Shown here piece after piece: positions 1 to 8,609 of a DNA stretch of 13,918 bases. The translations under genes and the position numbers were made by a program. Numbering within the stretch: position 1 is the stretch's first letter; each line of letters opens with the position of its first letter. This DNA is from Isohypsibius dastychi (taxonomy: Eukaryota; Tardigrada; Eutardigrada; Parachela; Isohypsibiidae), in contig JAQIWT010000913.1 of NCBI GenBank assembly GCA_034696485.1, positions 1 to 13,918 on the forward strand, written 5' to 3'. A model generated the notes under the pieces. That model made no database searches. It was not told where the DNA came from and saw only the letters and a program-made list of their open reading frames with translations.

Positions 1-92
1 TATCATTCGCACTCAGGTGGAAAATCCTTCATTCTCTTCATATCTCACATTCATTGCTTTATCACGATTTTCGACAAGTTGATTGACAAATG

Positions 93-100
93 TATAAATA
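93..100 (+). promoter_or_regulatory. TATA box of the small secreted-protein gene
   Basis: The octamer TATAAATA lies 85-92 bases before the ATG at 185. A start of transcription about 30 bases downstream would give a 5' leader of roughly 60 bases. No pyrimidine-rich AG trans-splice acceptor is seen between it and the ATG, so a conventional, non-trans-spliced promoter is the simplest reading. This is inferred from position and motif only. Confidence 0.5.
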
Positions 101-184
101 CAGTAGCGCTTTCCAATAGAATCAAACTTGAACCGAAAATCATTATACTCCTCTTATTCCTCAACCTTCCAAAACTTCTTAAAA

Positions 185-557
185 ATGACTTCCGCCAAAC
201 TCTTCGTTGCCCTCTTTATCCTGGGAGCCATCTGTGCAATTTCAGCTATGCCAAGCAGATGTGAGTTTAAACTGTTGTTTCATTCCCAAATCCTGAATCA
301 GAAATCAAAATGAATTTTCAGCACTTCCTGAAATTGAGACCAGAGGTCACGGCAGTGATATCAAGGATATCAAAAAGGAGCTTGCTGCGCAAGGAAAATC
401 CATCAAGGCTCTCCAGAATGAGAATGAAAAACAAGATGAGGATATTGAAGAGTTGGAAGACCGCGTTAAGGAGTTGAGGAAGCAAGTTCACCATCTTAAA
501 GAGGAGCTTGAGAATCTAACTGAAGGAAGCGGTCGAGGGGAAGTCTTCATCAACTAA
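185..557 (+). CDS. small secreted coiled-coil protein, two exons
   Basis: Exons 185-260 and 322-557 are joined across a 61-bp intron with a GTGAGT donor and an ATTTTCAG acceptor. The split codon gives Ser26 and the product is 103 residues. Residues 1-21 form a signal peptide: MTSAK, then a hydrophobic run, ending CAISA. After a short linker, residues from about 38 to 91 are a charged heptad-rich helix with repeated Glu, Lys, Leu and Ile, as in EELEDRVKELRKQVHHLKEE. That is a typical two- to four-stranded coiled coil. One Asn-Leu-Thr sequon lies near the end, and the tail is Gly-rich (GSGRGEVFIN). The start at 185 is preferred over in-frame codons further up because it begins the signal peptide and is preceded by AAAA. 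The protein is probably exported and oligomeric; no family was recognised. No clear AATAAA was found downstream. Confidence 0.82.
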
Positions 558-1163
558 CGCTTCATTTTTTTTATTTCTATTGAGATCTTTGGTGTTGACT
601 ATAAGAATGATCTTTTGAGGGTTATTAACAGCAAAACGCAGCAAGAACCAAATGAATTAAATTGAACATGACTCGGTGGTTTCGGGGCTCTGCCATGTTC
701 GTTTTGGAAACATACGGTATCGTGGGGCAGGTACCCGTATAGCAGAATCCGATATGCAGTCACCAATGCCGGAGTTTCTAGCTTGAGCATTATCGTTAAT
801 TAAATTAAAAAGACAGCAGGTCTCACCGTAATGACCAAACCTTGCCAAAGGTCATAAATTGTAAACATTGTACTACTGTAGGTTCGCGAGAAGTCCAGGT
901 TTCTCGGGGTTCTGGCATCCACTTTTCTGCGTAGATTTTGGATGCTGAAAATAAGTTCCTGGTTAGGTAAGACCAAAACCTGCCTCGAGGGGCTTGTTGC
1001 ACTGCGCTATCCGCCAGGGGGTCGCGAAAGTTTTTGGTAAAGGCATTTGAAGAATAAATCTGCGGTGATAAGAGAAGACCATTGGGAGCTGCAGACTGCA
1101 GACTTTAGCTCACTGTACATCCGCATCATCCATTCCCAGGCTTCGTCGTTACACTGTAATATG
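558..1163. other. intergenic stretch, no gene seen
   Basis: Short open frames exist on both strands, but none has a signal, splice support or protein-like composition. The stretch is locally GC-richer around 660-760 and 880-1030 than its surroundings, which suggests old repeat or gene debris. A short imperfect hairpin (ATACGG...CCGTAT) sits near 712-740. No tRNA-like A and B boxes were found. Confidence 0.4.
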
Positions 1164-1664
1164 GTACAGCATTACCTAAAAAGTGGGACACCCGCGGTTC
1201 TGATTTTACTGTCCCACATACATAGGTGTCCCACATAATAGGTAGACCCCTGAGGGGGACCCTTAATGTTAAAACTCTGGACCCCTGGCTAAACAAAGGA
1301 AGACCCCTGAATGTTTCAGGAAACCCAACTGATGTTCTGTATTTATTCATCTCGAACTACAAAACTGTCCAGATTGGACTGTTTCAAACGTTTGACTGGA
1401 GCGATTCGAAACTGAAGTCGCTCTTGTTGAAAACTTTTTCGAAGTTCATACAGCTGAGAGAGTGTCCCACAAAATAGGTTCGTTGCTTAGGCAGCGTTCA
1501 AGGCCAACTGTCCCACATATATAGGTGTCCCACTTAGATCTGTCCCACATAGACAGGTACCCCCTAATATAATTTGTTAGGACCCAGTCCGGTTCCGTCC
1601 CAGGTGTCCCACATACACAGGTGTCCCACATAGACAGTGTCCCACTTTTTAGGTAATGCTGTAC
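1164..1664. mobile_element. non-autonomous DNA element with 28-bp perfect terminal inverted repeats
   Basis: Bases 1164-1191 and 1637-1664 are exact reverse complements over 28 bp, beginning GTACAGCATTACC at the left end. The element is 501 bp and has no credible coding capacity. Its subterminal parts carry repeated TGTCCCAC words, and the middle (about 1320-1450) is unique. Outside the repeats the two flanks do not match, and no target-site duplication is obvious. The structure is that of a MITE-like, non-autonomous cut-and-paste element; the transposase family cannot be told from the ends alone. Confidence 0.75.
1183..1645. repeat. subterminal TGTCCCAC word cluster inside the element
   Basis: TGTCCCAC occurs in direct orientation at 1210, 1227, 1463, 1509, 1526, 1541, 1605, 1622 and 1638, and once inverted at 1183-1190. 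Many copies continue as CATA-N-ATAGG, giving a 17-bp spacing between neighbours (1210/1227, 1509/1526, 1605/1622). Clustered subterminal words next to inverted ends are usual for transposase-binding sites of some DNA transposons. That role is inferred. Confidence 0.7.
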
Positions 1665-2376
1665 TGTAGAGATATATTCGTGTTTCTCTTACTGTACTTT
1701 CCCACTCAAAACTTATGCATGCTCACAAACTCATGTTTGCCCCCACGATGATTTTTTTATCACTGTGCTGGCTACAAATATTGTCTGAGCTAGAAACCAA
1801 ACATTCTTTAAATAAATATGATTTGGCGATATGATCCAGTGATATTGATTGGAGTCGACCTCTGCTTGCATAATCCCAAATATGGACGGTTCAATGTCAA
1901 AGAATATCATTCACGTTGATGGGGGACCACTTCCAGACACGACGTTTTCCCACATAGCGAATAAAAGACTTCGATTTATTGACGTTTACTCAGAAGTCCT
2001 TTCCACGGCTTAAAATGATCCAAAATCGATGAAGAAAAAGAAAGCGCGGCTAATTACTATGTAAACCACAGCTCTAATCGCTTCCCGGTCGTACCATCGA
2101 AGCTCGTCGTGACCGAAACTGGATCAAGATAATTTTCTCAACTGAACTCAAGAAAGGGGAATCGACCGAAAAGCGTTCTACTCACTCACTCAACACCTCA
2201 AAACGGAATTGGTTTTTTTCGCGCTCTCACCTTGTCAACCCTCGACCATCTCAAGAACGCTCCTTATTCATCCACTCTCTGGAATTGATGCATTGATTTC
2301 CATCCAACCAAACAACAGTCATATAATCAATCATCCATCCATCACTCTAAATATTCTATCCTTATTCTTATCGAAT
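1665..2376. other. upstream region of the receptor gene, no gene seen
   Basis: No coding region is supported here. The reading frame of the receptor's first exon is open back to about 2209, but without an ATG before 2377. The stretch 2180-2350 is rich in C and T with CTCACTCACT and ATCCATCCATC runs, as expected of a nematode 5' region. An unseen 5' exon cannot be excluded. Confidence 0.35.
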
Positions 2377-3612
2377 ATGATCATGTTTTTCATCTACTCC
2401 AACACCACCAACAGCTCTCACAAAATCTATGACCTTTCCAATGCAGAGCGCGAGCAAGTCTACATTGTGACAATCATCGGAATTTCCATTCTGTTTTTTA
2501 ATGCCACCGCCAATTTCTTGACATTATTGGTGATTTATCGCCGGCGATGGTGGATGAGTGGCCTGCAGATTCTGATACTTGATCTGACTTTGGTGAACTT
2601 TTTCAGTTCTAGTGTTGTATACCCCGCCACTTTACTCAACAATGCTTTTGGTAATGTGGCTGCGTGGTCCAACGACAGATTCTGTCGCGTTCAGGTGAGT
2701 ACGGTATAATCAAAGATCCTCTGTTCGCCATACGTAAAAATATGAAATTTTTGGCCCTATGAATACTTTGACTTTTTTGCAGGCATATTGCTTCATGGTC
2801 TGCACATTTCTGTCCCCGCTGATATCGACGCTAATTGCCATCAATCAGTTCATCGTCATTGTGACACCACCATCTTGGAGCCACCTTGTATCGCGGAAAC
2901 ACACCTTAATCTGGCTTATCATAGCCAACATTTTCGTTCTCTTCCCGTTCGTTTTTCCGCTTTTTGAAATTGATGGCAGACTGGGCGCTATTCCGCCATT
3001 CGAATACTGTGGATGGTTGGGCAAATCCGGTAGCGCTTTCCTCGAACAGCTACATACATCAACCAATGTCTTCTCATGTTTCATCATCATCCCGACATGC
3101 TACTCCGCTGTTTTCATTCGACTCTACATTCAAGACCGCAAAATACTGAAGACATTTAGTCAAAATTCAGATGAAGCGGAGAAAAAGGAACGCCGACTGA
3201 AGAGGAGAATGAGAACTGCAAAAACCATGTTTCTTTCCTTTCTAGCCTTTGCCATGACATACGTCGCACTCCCTGTTTATTATTATCATTATACCAAGAC
3301 CGACTTTTATGACCCACGATTTTCCGCACCGGTGCTCTTGGCGTGGTTGTTTCTAATTTATTGGACGGGAGCCACTTCCACCCCTGTGAGCACAAAATAC
3401 CCAGTTGTCTTTTCTCTGAGCCAGCAAGGCAACAGCTTCTGTTTTTGCAGGTGTTCTATTGGTGTCTCAATCCGGATTTCCGGAGTGCTTACAAAGACAT
3501 CATGGAAATGTACGGCCTATGGACAAGTGGAGTGCCCTTTAAGGAACGACGTGAGCAATCCGAGCTCCTACCCCTTCATCGCCTCTCTACTCACTCCGCT
3601 TTCTCTATTTGA
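2377..3612 (+). CDS. rhodopsin-like (class A) G-protein-coupled receptor, three exons
   Basis: Exons 2377-2694, 2783-3385 and 3451-3612 are joined by phase-0 introns of 88 and 65 bp (GTGAGT...TTTTTTGCAG and GTGAGC...GTTTTTGCAG), giving 360 residues. The N-terminus has two sequons (N9-T-T, N12-S-S). TM1 is about 28-54 with N46 at the conserved Asn position. TM2 is about 61-88 with D69. Cys103 before TM3 probably pairs with Cys182 in loop 2. TM3 ends in Asn127-Gln-Phe where most class A receptors have Asp-Arg-Tyr. TM5 has P210, a basic third loop follows (KKERRLKRRMR), and TM6 has P270. TM7 carries TPVFY (306-310) in place of NPxxY, followed by an amphipathic helix 8 (NPDFRSAYKDIM). It is a plasma-membrane receptor; the ligand is unknown and a chemosensory or peptide role is inferred. 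The first ATG in frame is 2377. Confidence 0.88.
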
Positions 3613-4391
3613 ATACTCACATTGCCGCAGTTAACCTTGAGTTGACATTGAGGTTCATTTCACTTTTTTTGTCTTTCTTAGCCTCACCAGAAGCCCAGAT
3701 TACCAGAAAACCCTAAAATACCTTGGCGTTGAGTCAATATGGGATAATCAGTTTTTAGATCGTATTTTTCTTCTGGTTTCCATACACACTCCGGAAGTGG
3801 ATTATTCTAATGACTGTGTTACATATTCATGCTATATTAAGTAAACATAACAAAATGGACAAACCAAGACATTGTTCAGCAGCACCGTATGAATAAGTAA
3901 AATTTCAGAAGGTGGAAGGGTGTTTTTCAGTCTCTGCAAAATGCACAACTATCAGCTTCGACATTCCAGCAAGTAAAGCAAATTACCTAAAAGCCTAACC
4001 TACTTTGAATGAAACTGGTTGGAAAGTGTTACTTTCTGGAAGAGCTTGAGATTGAAACTATGCCGTCGAATTGCCACAATAACATGAACTAAAACATGAA
4101 CTAATAACACGAACCTATGCCCCTCCCCCCCCCCCCCCGACCCCGCAGATGTCGTTCAAAGATGTCTTTGTTTCAAACTTCTGTGGACAAGGCTGGTTCA
4201 TCAGATAAATGAATTCAACCCTGATGGTCGTATGTTTAAAACCGGATTGTCCATCAGTGTTGTCTGTTCTTTCTCCTCGGATTTTGGTTATTGTTGTTTT
4301 TCCGCTGCAATGTTATAACAGCCATGACGAACAATTTAGAAAATAAGTACTACATGTAGGAAAATACAAACGTGACTCGAGCTACATCACG
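3613..4391. other. downstream stretch with a possible alternative last receptor exon
   Basis: A strong acceptor (TTTTTTTGTCTTTCTTAG) ends at 3681. Joined to a donor at 3551 (CGAC|GTGAGC) inside the receptor's last exon, it would replace the final residues by PSPEAQITRKP and stop at 3716. Beyond that no gene is seen. A short tandem of AACATGAACTA lies at about 4081-4104, just before the poly-C tract. Confidence 0.3.
4125..4138. repeat. homopolymer tract of 14 cytosines
   Basis: Fourteen consecutive C follow CCCCT at 4120-4124, with GACCCC just after. Long mono-G/C runs are scattered in Caenorhabditis genomes and are kept stable by the DOG-1 helicase; without it they are deleted. The length seen here may also be affected by sequencing slippage. 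Confidence 0.85.
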
Positions 4392-4583
4392 TCAATACTG
4401 TGTTGGACGACTGACAACGGACATGACCCGCCTAAAAATTGATAGCGGAATCCGCGAGGAATAAGGAACGAATCCAGTAGGATTTGTGTAGTTATCCTGG
4501 AATTCACCGACCGAAAGACGTGCTCGAGTCCAGTTTGACACCAAGACGTTTCGTGCACAAAAATGAAACACAGTTTCCGGCAT
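4392..4583 (-). other. open frame of 63 codons, uncertain coding
   Basis: An ATG-started frame encodes a fairly protein-like stretch (for example NWTRARLSVGEFQDNYTNP). A second minus-strand frame over the same bases is also open (4382-4636) and looks no worse. No splice partners were found that fix the frame. It may be an exon or gene debris. No function can be suggested. Confidence 0.15.
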
Positions 4584-4781
4584 GGGTTGCCGGACGCACC
4601 TTCCGGAACCCAGTCTGGCTTAACCCTACACGGCAAATCACGGTTTAATCGTAGTTTTTTTTATCGCGAATGAGAGCACATTCCCTTCGGACCAACAAAA
4701 AAACCGGCATACAATTGTACAAAAACTCGTACCTCGATAGAAAGAAATTTAGTATCGAAAAGTACTTCACCGAAAAAAAAC

Positions 4782-5841
4782 TCAAACAACCAACAGCCAA
4801 ATTCGAAAGCGATGTCGCTAATGATTTTTAGAAAGACATTACCACCGTAGAAGTACCCGTTTCGTCGTGATGTTCTTTTCTCAAGCAGGTCGTGGAGCCT
4901 GAAAATGGCAAACTGAATAAAGTCACAAGAATGAAGACTCATCAAAGTTTTTTTTCTGAAATTGAATATCACAACCGAATTTTTTTTTTCTGAAGTCTTG
5001 TACCTGTTTGGGAGAAGAAATCGTCAGCTTCGACATCCCGATAGCAATATCCATTTTTTGAGATGGTAGCGACGTCGCTTCTAGAAAATGATAACGAAGA
5101 TCAAATAACGTGACAATAACACCTTGCGTGGTTATTTTGAAATTTTTTGCACATGATCGAGTTGCTAAAAGGATGTTACTGAAAATAATCAAACATTCGA
5201 ATGACTGTTTTCTCACCCGGTAATGTGCCTTTCAAATTGTTCCTTGTTACCAGAACTCGCGAAGCTGCTTCTACTGGCTCGATTCTCGCTGTGACATCTG
5301 CAAGCAAAATTGAAATATAGGAATTATCGAGCAGGAACAAAATCACGTTGCGACGTCGCTAGCAAGCACCAAAAGTCGGAAAAATTAAGAAAGTTCAATA
5401 CAGAATAAACTTCGCTGCTTAACAATCCATTTCAGCAAAAAACATCCTTTATGAGACAAAACTGGAATTTTTCGGGTAATGTAACAAAGTGAAATCGCGT
5501 TTAATTTCTCTTGAAAACCCAGTTTCAGATCGATTTTCAGTGATCTCACCTTGCGTATGATTGATGACAGTTTCACACATCCAAGCATTGAATTCTGCTC
5601 CATAAGATGATTCCACATTTCCACATAAATCAGTTCTGTCCCGTTTTCTTGATGCGACGTCGCTAAGAAAAATACGTTCAGTGTTATTCATCTTGTACAA
5701 ACATGGGCAATAAAATCACAAAAATCGCGCGGGACAGAAAGTGGAAGGATACGAAGTACAAACATCAGTTCGACTCTCACCGTGTGAATTATTCCGTTCT
5801 GTTTCCGGTGATCCCTTGGTTTCCTTCGGCGACGTCGCCAT
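4782..5841 (-). CDS. candidate five-exon gene built on GCGACGTCGC exon starts
   Basis: Reading the minus strand, five pieces join without a stop: 5841-5781, 5662-5550, 5358-5217, 5080-5004 and 4817-4782. The donors are GTGAG three times and then GTACAAG. The acceptors are TTTTTCTTAG, GCTTGCTAG, TTTTCTAG and ATCATTAG. Intron phases are 1, 0, 1, 0 and each junction fits. The product would be 142 residues: it starts MATSPKETKG, has ATSHQENGTE at exon 2, RRRNVILFLL at exon 3, EATSLPSQKM at exon 4, and ends RHRFRIWLLVV. There is no signal peptide and no recognised domain. The palindrome GCGACGTCGC lies at the ATG of exon 1 and at each later exon start, read as (A)TS in exons 1, 2 and 4 and as RRR/RHR in exons 3 and 5. 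Because the palindrome carries a TAG-like flank, some acceptors could be coincidental. A competing reading of the last exon (…DIAFEFGCW…) is also open. The model is tentative. Confidence 0.3.
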
Positions 5842-6436
5842 AAAAGAGTTTTTCGTTGATGATTAAGGGAGAATCTGAATCATGAATTCCTGTGATACTT
5901 TGAGGAGATGCGGACTAGGATAGAGCATTTCAGCAGACGTTGAATCTGCGAAGCGAAATCGTGAATAAGTGCAGCGTGCAAACAACCAGGCAATTCGGAT
6001 TGGCGGTAGCCAGTCAGAGCGCAGCAAAAGCTTATTAGCCAGTCATGAGATCGTTTTCAAAGGTGCCAGCCAATGATATTCCTATCAACTTCAGAAATCG
6101 CTGGCATTCAGGCAGCATGTGTTGCGACGTCGCAAACTTGGTGATATTTCAAAAACTGAAATCTTTTCGACATAATAAGTCAGCGATATTAAAAAGTCAA
6201 CAAAAAAGTCTGCAAATAAATTTCATTTTGAAACAGCGTAGGCAGTTTTTTGTGAGCTGGATATGGTTTGACTTACCAAAGACTTTGCGACAGTTACGAT
6301 GACTTTTCATAGCTGTCTACGACAGAAGCTCGAATTCCCAAAACGATAACGGTCAATCCAGTAGATCGGCAAGAAGAGATTCTGGGAGAGTCAAGATCTT
6401 CTTAGGAACCATAAACTAGTGAGAAAGCGACGTCGC
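4809..6436. repeat. cluster of seven dispersed palindromes GCGACGTCGC
   Basis: Copies start at 4809 (GCGATGTCGC, one mismatch), 5069, 5350, 5654, 5829, 6124 and 6427, with spacings of 260, 281, 304, 175, 295 and 303 bp. Some extend to 12-14 bp palindromes, such as AGCGACGTCGCT at 5068-5079 and TTGCGACGTCGCAA at 6122-6135. The sequence between copies shows no other similarity. I found no further copy elsewhere in the window. The core GACGTC is the CRE-like half-site arrangement bound by some bZIP factors, so a protein-binding role is possible; this is inference. Confidence 0.9.
6091..6310 (-). CDS. candidate two-exon microprotein, 50 residues
   Basis: On the minus strand, exon 6310-6277 (MKSHRNCRKVF) meets a GTAAGTC donor. 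After a 67-bp intron ending TTTATTTGCAG it joins exon 6209-6091 in phase 1. The product has a hydrophobic middle (FFVDFLISLTYY) and a Cys-containing end (NTCCLNASDF). The palindrome at 6124-6133 is read as Arg-Arg-Arg. The splice sites are good but the protein is short and unrecognised, so it may be an internal part of a larger transcript or a chance frame. It lies 250 bp upstream of the five-exon candidate on the same strand. Confidence 0.22.
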
Positions 6437-6851
6437 ACACGGCAGGCAGTTTTTGCACGTTTTCCAATTGGTCACAATCCATTTTTGGATTAAAAAGGTG
6501 GAAGATGAAAACCTGGTCGCCGCCGCGATATAATTGAGTATAACAGAATTTGCAAAAATTCAGCATGACCGAGCTGAAGCGTGCAACTGCGAGGTAGGTA
6601 CCAAGTAGCAGCCAAGCGGGGTAGCTCGCTACTGTGGCAAGCCAGGGGGGCGTGCAAGCCGCCGGTCTGCTTTGTCTCAGGTCAAATCTTGATTTACAGG
6701 CGGGCATTCTGCCATCGAATTTGGCTGTAATATTCACCGGTTCAAATGATATTTGACTTTCAAATTTTATCACCCATTTTTCTCCAAAAGTTTCTGTTTC
6801 TAAAAAAAAGATCGATGACAGAATGATCTGGGGATGAATATGAACATTCAC
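6402..6851 (-). other. open frame of about 149 codons over a GC-rich island
   Basis: The frame has no ATG at its 5' end (it opens at GTG) and ends at 6402, reading the last palindrome as Asp-Val-Ala. Its first third (FGEKWVIKFESQISFEPV) looks protein-like. The middle (about 6540-6720) is GC-rich with CGCCGCCG, GGGGGGCG and repeated GCGTGCAA words, and resembles an inserted repeat more than coding sequence. A TTTTTTTTTTAG acceptor lies before GAAACAGAAAC on this strand, near 6812. It could be an exon invaded by a repeat. No function is suggested. Confidence 0.18.
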
Positions 6852-7129
6852 AAGTTTTCTTAATTAAGATGATCCTATATCGGCTATAATTTTCTCAAAA
6901 AGAGAATCTTTTTTCCCGCATGGCCGTTTGACGAATAACTGCGCGCGTTCGCTGTTTTCATAGTCATTTAAAGTAAACTTATGAAAATATGATATCAAAT
7001 TGTAATCTGCCTGCCTCATTAGCAGTCGGGAGCTTTGCTATAACGCGCGCACGTTCAAACAAATATACAAGGTCACCTAAAGTGCTCGATAATTGTTATC
7101 GGTCAACAACTAAAATGAAACGGTATTTC
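6852..7129. other. AT-rich spacer with a short GC inverted repeat
   Basis: TGCGCGCGTT near 6941-6950 and its reverse complement AACGCGCGCA near 7042-7051 are about 90 bp apart in otherwise AT-rich DNA. No gene is seen. Confidence 0.35.
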
Positions 7130-7720
7130 CAGGCATGCTAAAGTGCGGGGTTTAGGTGGGTAATTTGGTTTAAATATTTTCAAAATGGTGATTCCTCCAT
7201 GCGAATATTGTTCTCAATAGGAAACACATATGATGAAGCAATTTAAAACCCCGGATGTTTTCAAAACGGCAACTGAAATAAAAACTCTTTTCCGGTCGGT
7301 CAAAAGTGACGGGCTCAAAAAGCTATTTTTGCTTAAATATTTAAAAAATGAAAAAATTTCTTGAGAAATTCAGTTCAACCATGGCGAACGAATATTTTCA
7401 AGCTTATTAAAGTGTCTGATAGATTTCATAATCTAACATCTTAAATAAAACATCATTTCCGGTCAATCAAGAATGCCGGGTTTAAGGAGGTATTCTACTC
7501 AAATATGTCCAACCTTGAAAATTGTCAATGAGGGATTTTTTTTAAAGGAACTGTATATTCTAAAGCAGTATAACACCCCAGATAATACTCAAAACAACAA
7601 CTGAAACAAAATCCCATTTCTGGTCAGTCTGAAGTAACAGGCATTAGAAGGAACTTAACTCGGTATTTTAAAAAATTGTTCAGATTTTTTCAAAATCGCG
7701 AATTTTTCAAAAGATTTTTT
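7130..7720 (+). repeat. degenerate ~160-bp tandem array, block 1 (plus orientation)
   Basis: At least four units start near 7131, 7297, 7462 and 7620. The landmark of a unit is (C)CGGTC-GTCAAAAGTGCCGGGCTTAAG, followed by a TTTGGTTTAAATATTTTCAAAATGG-like part and an AACTGAAACAAAAC-like part before the next CCGGTC. Units are clearly related but diverged. No coding capacity is seen. Confidence 0.75.
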
Positions 7721-7861
7721 TATGAGAATTTCCGAGCCGGTTATAGCCGGGAATTTATTTGTATTCTTCTACGGAGTTTTTGAAGACTTTGAGCCCTGCA
7801 CATCTGCGAAAGATTGAATGGGCGGGACTTGCTTATACCGTTTTTATGAAAATCGCCTGGG

Positions 7862-8483
7862 CTAGTAGCCGTAGGCTTTGACGGTGTTGACTAAAGTGGA
7901 CTGAAGTGTCGTGTGCTGGTCACAGCCCCGCACATACCATTTTGCAGTGGCTTTTGAGTCCCGTATTTTCCAGTCACGATCCATTCGCTTCTTCCTTGTT
8001 CCATCCTTTGTTCTTCCCAGTTTTTCCAGTTTTTGTGTTCGTTTGTTCGTCAAGAAATGGACATGCAGCTTTCTGAAATCATCATTACCTCTGAAGCTCT
8101 TCAAGACTGGAGGAACGATGTCGTCTTCGTCAGAGGAATCGACGCGTACAGCGAGTTGCATTTCTAACATTTGTTGATCTCACTGTATTATCCGCAGCTA
8201 TTTTGTTCTCATTAAAGTGCGCATCTTCGCATTGAGCAATCGTTTCGCTGCGTTTGTCGATCCTGACGAGGAGTCCTTGGACTCTTGCTTGCTCTTCCTG
8301 AACGATATCCAGCATGATCTGGCAATGGAGAAGTGCATGCACATCCTGGGGGATCCTTCCTCATTTGGCGACTTGAGAACCATGTTCTTCGTCGATATTG
8401 CGGATGTTTTCGCAAAAAAATCGACTGTTCAAGCCATTCGAACCTCTTATGCATGTCGCCACTATATTTTCTTTTTTAACCAT
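7862..8483 (-). pseudogene. decayed charged/coiled-coil protein gene
   Basis: On the minus strand one frame opens with ATG at 8483 (MVKKENIVATCIRG) and meets TGA at 8361-8363. It then continues in the same frame with a helix-forming, Glu/Gln/Arg-rich stretch (LDIVQEEQARVQGLLVRIDK) and stops at 8130. A second frame (ATG at 8170, stop at 7862, 102 residues) follows with an acidic patch DSSDEDD and a basic region (TKDGTRKKRMDRDWKIRD). Only about 20 bases, too few for an intron, separate a possible donor and acceptor between them. So a frame break plus one stop makes this most likely a broken gene. The opposite-strand frames are F/L/S-rich, as expected of shadows of Lys/Glu codons. No family was recognised. 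Confidence 0.4.
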
Positions 8484-8609
8484 TTGTTTTCAGTTTTGGT
8501 GCCGTAGTTTACTTTCATTCTCACTTCGAATGCTGCTGAGGAGAAAACTAGTCACCACACAGCACAGGATCAAGTTTAACACAGCATTTGCTTCCACACA
8601 CTTCCGGGC

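Noticed and set aside
1226-1477. 83-codon plus frame and the minus frames at 1126-1631
   Set aside because: They lie within the inverted-repeat element and translate its repeated words.
2209-2376. Upstream extension of the receptor from a TTG codon
   Set aside because: There is no ATG, and the extra residues are low-complexity and would precede an N-terminus that already has sequons and TM1 in the usual place.
2845-3395. Minus-strand frames antisense to the receptor
   Set aside because: They are shadows of the long transmembrane exon.
4809-6436. Regularly spaced identical palindromes as a CRISPR array
   Set aside because: The repeated unit is only 10 bp, spacers are 165-294 bp and irregular, and the context is plainly eukaryotic.
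6540-6720. GC-rich island as a possible tRNA gene
   Set aside because: No cloverleaf, A box or B box could be built in either orientation.
8217-8507. Plus-strand frame of 96 codons in the first core
   Set aside because: It is rich in Phe, Leu and Ser, as expected opposite Lys/Glu/Gln codons; the minus strand has the charged helical protein. Some doubt remains.
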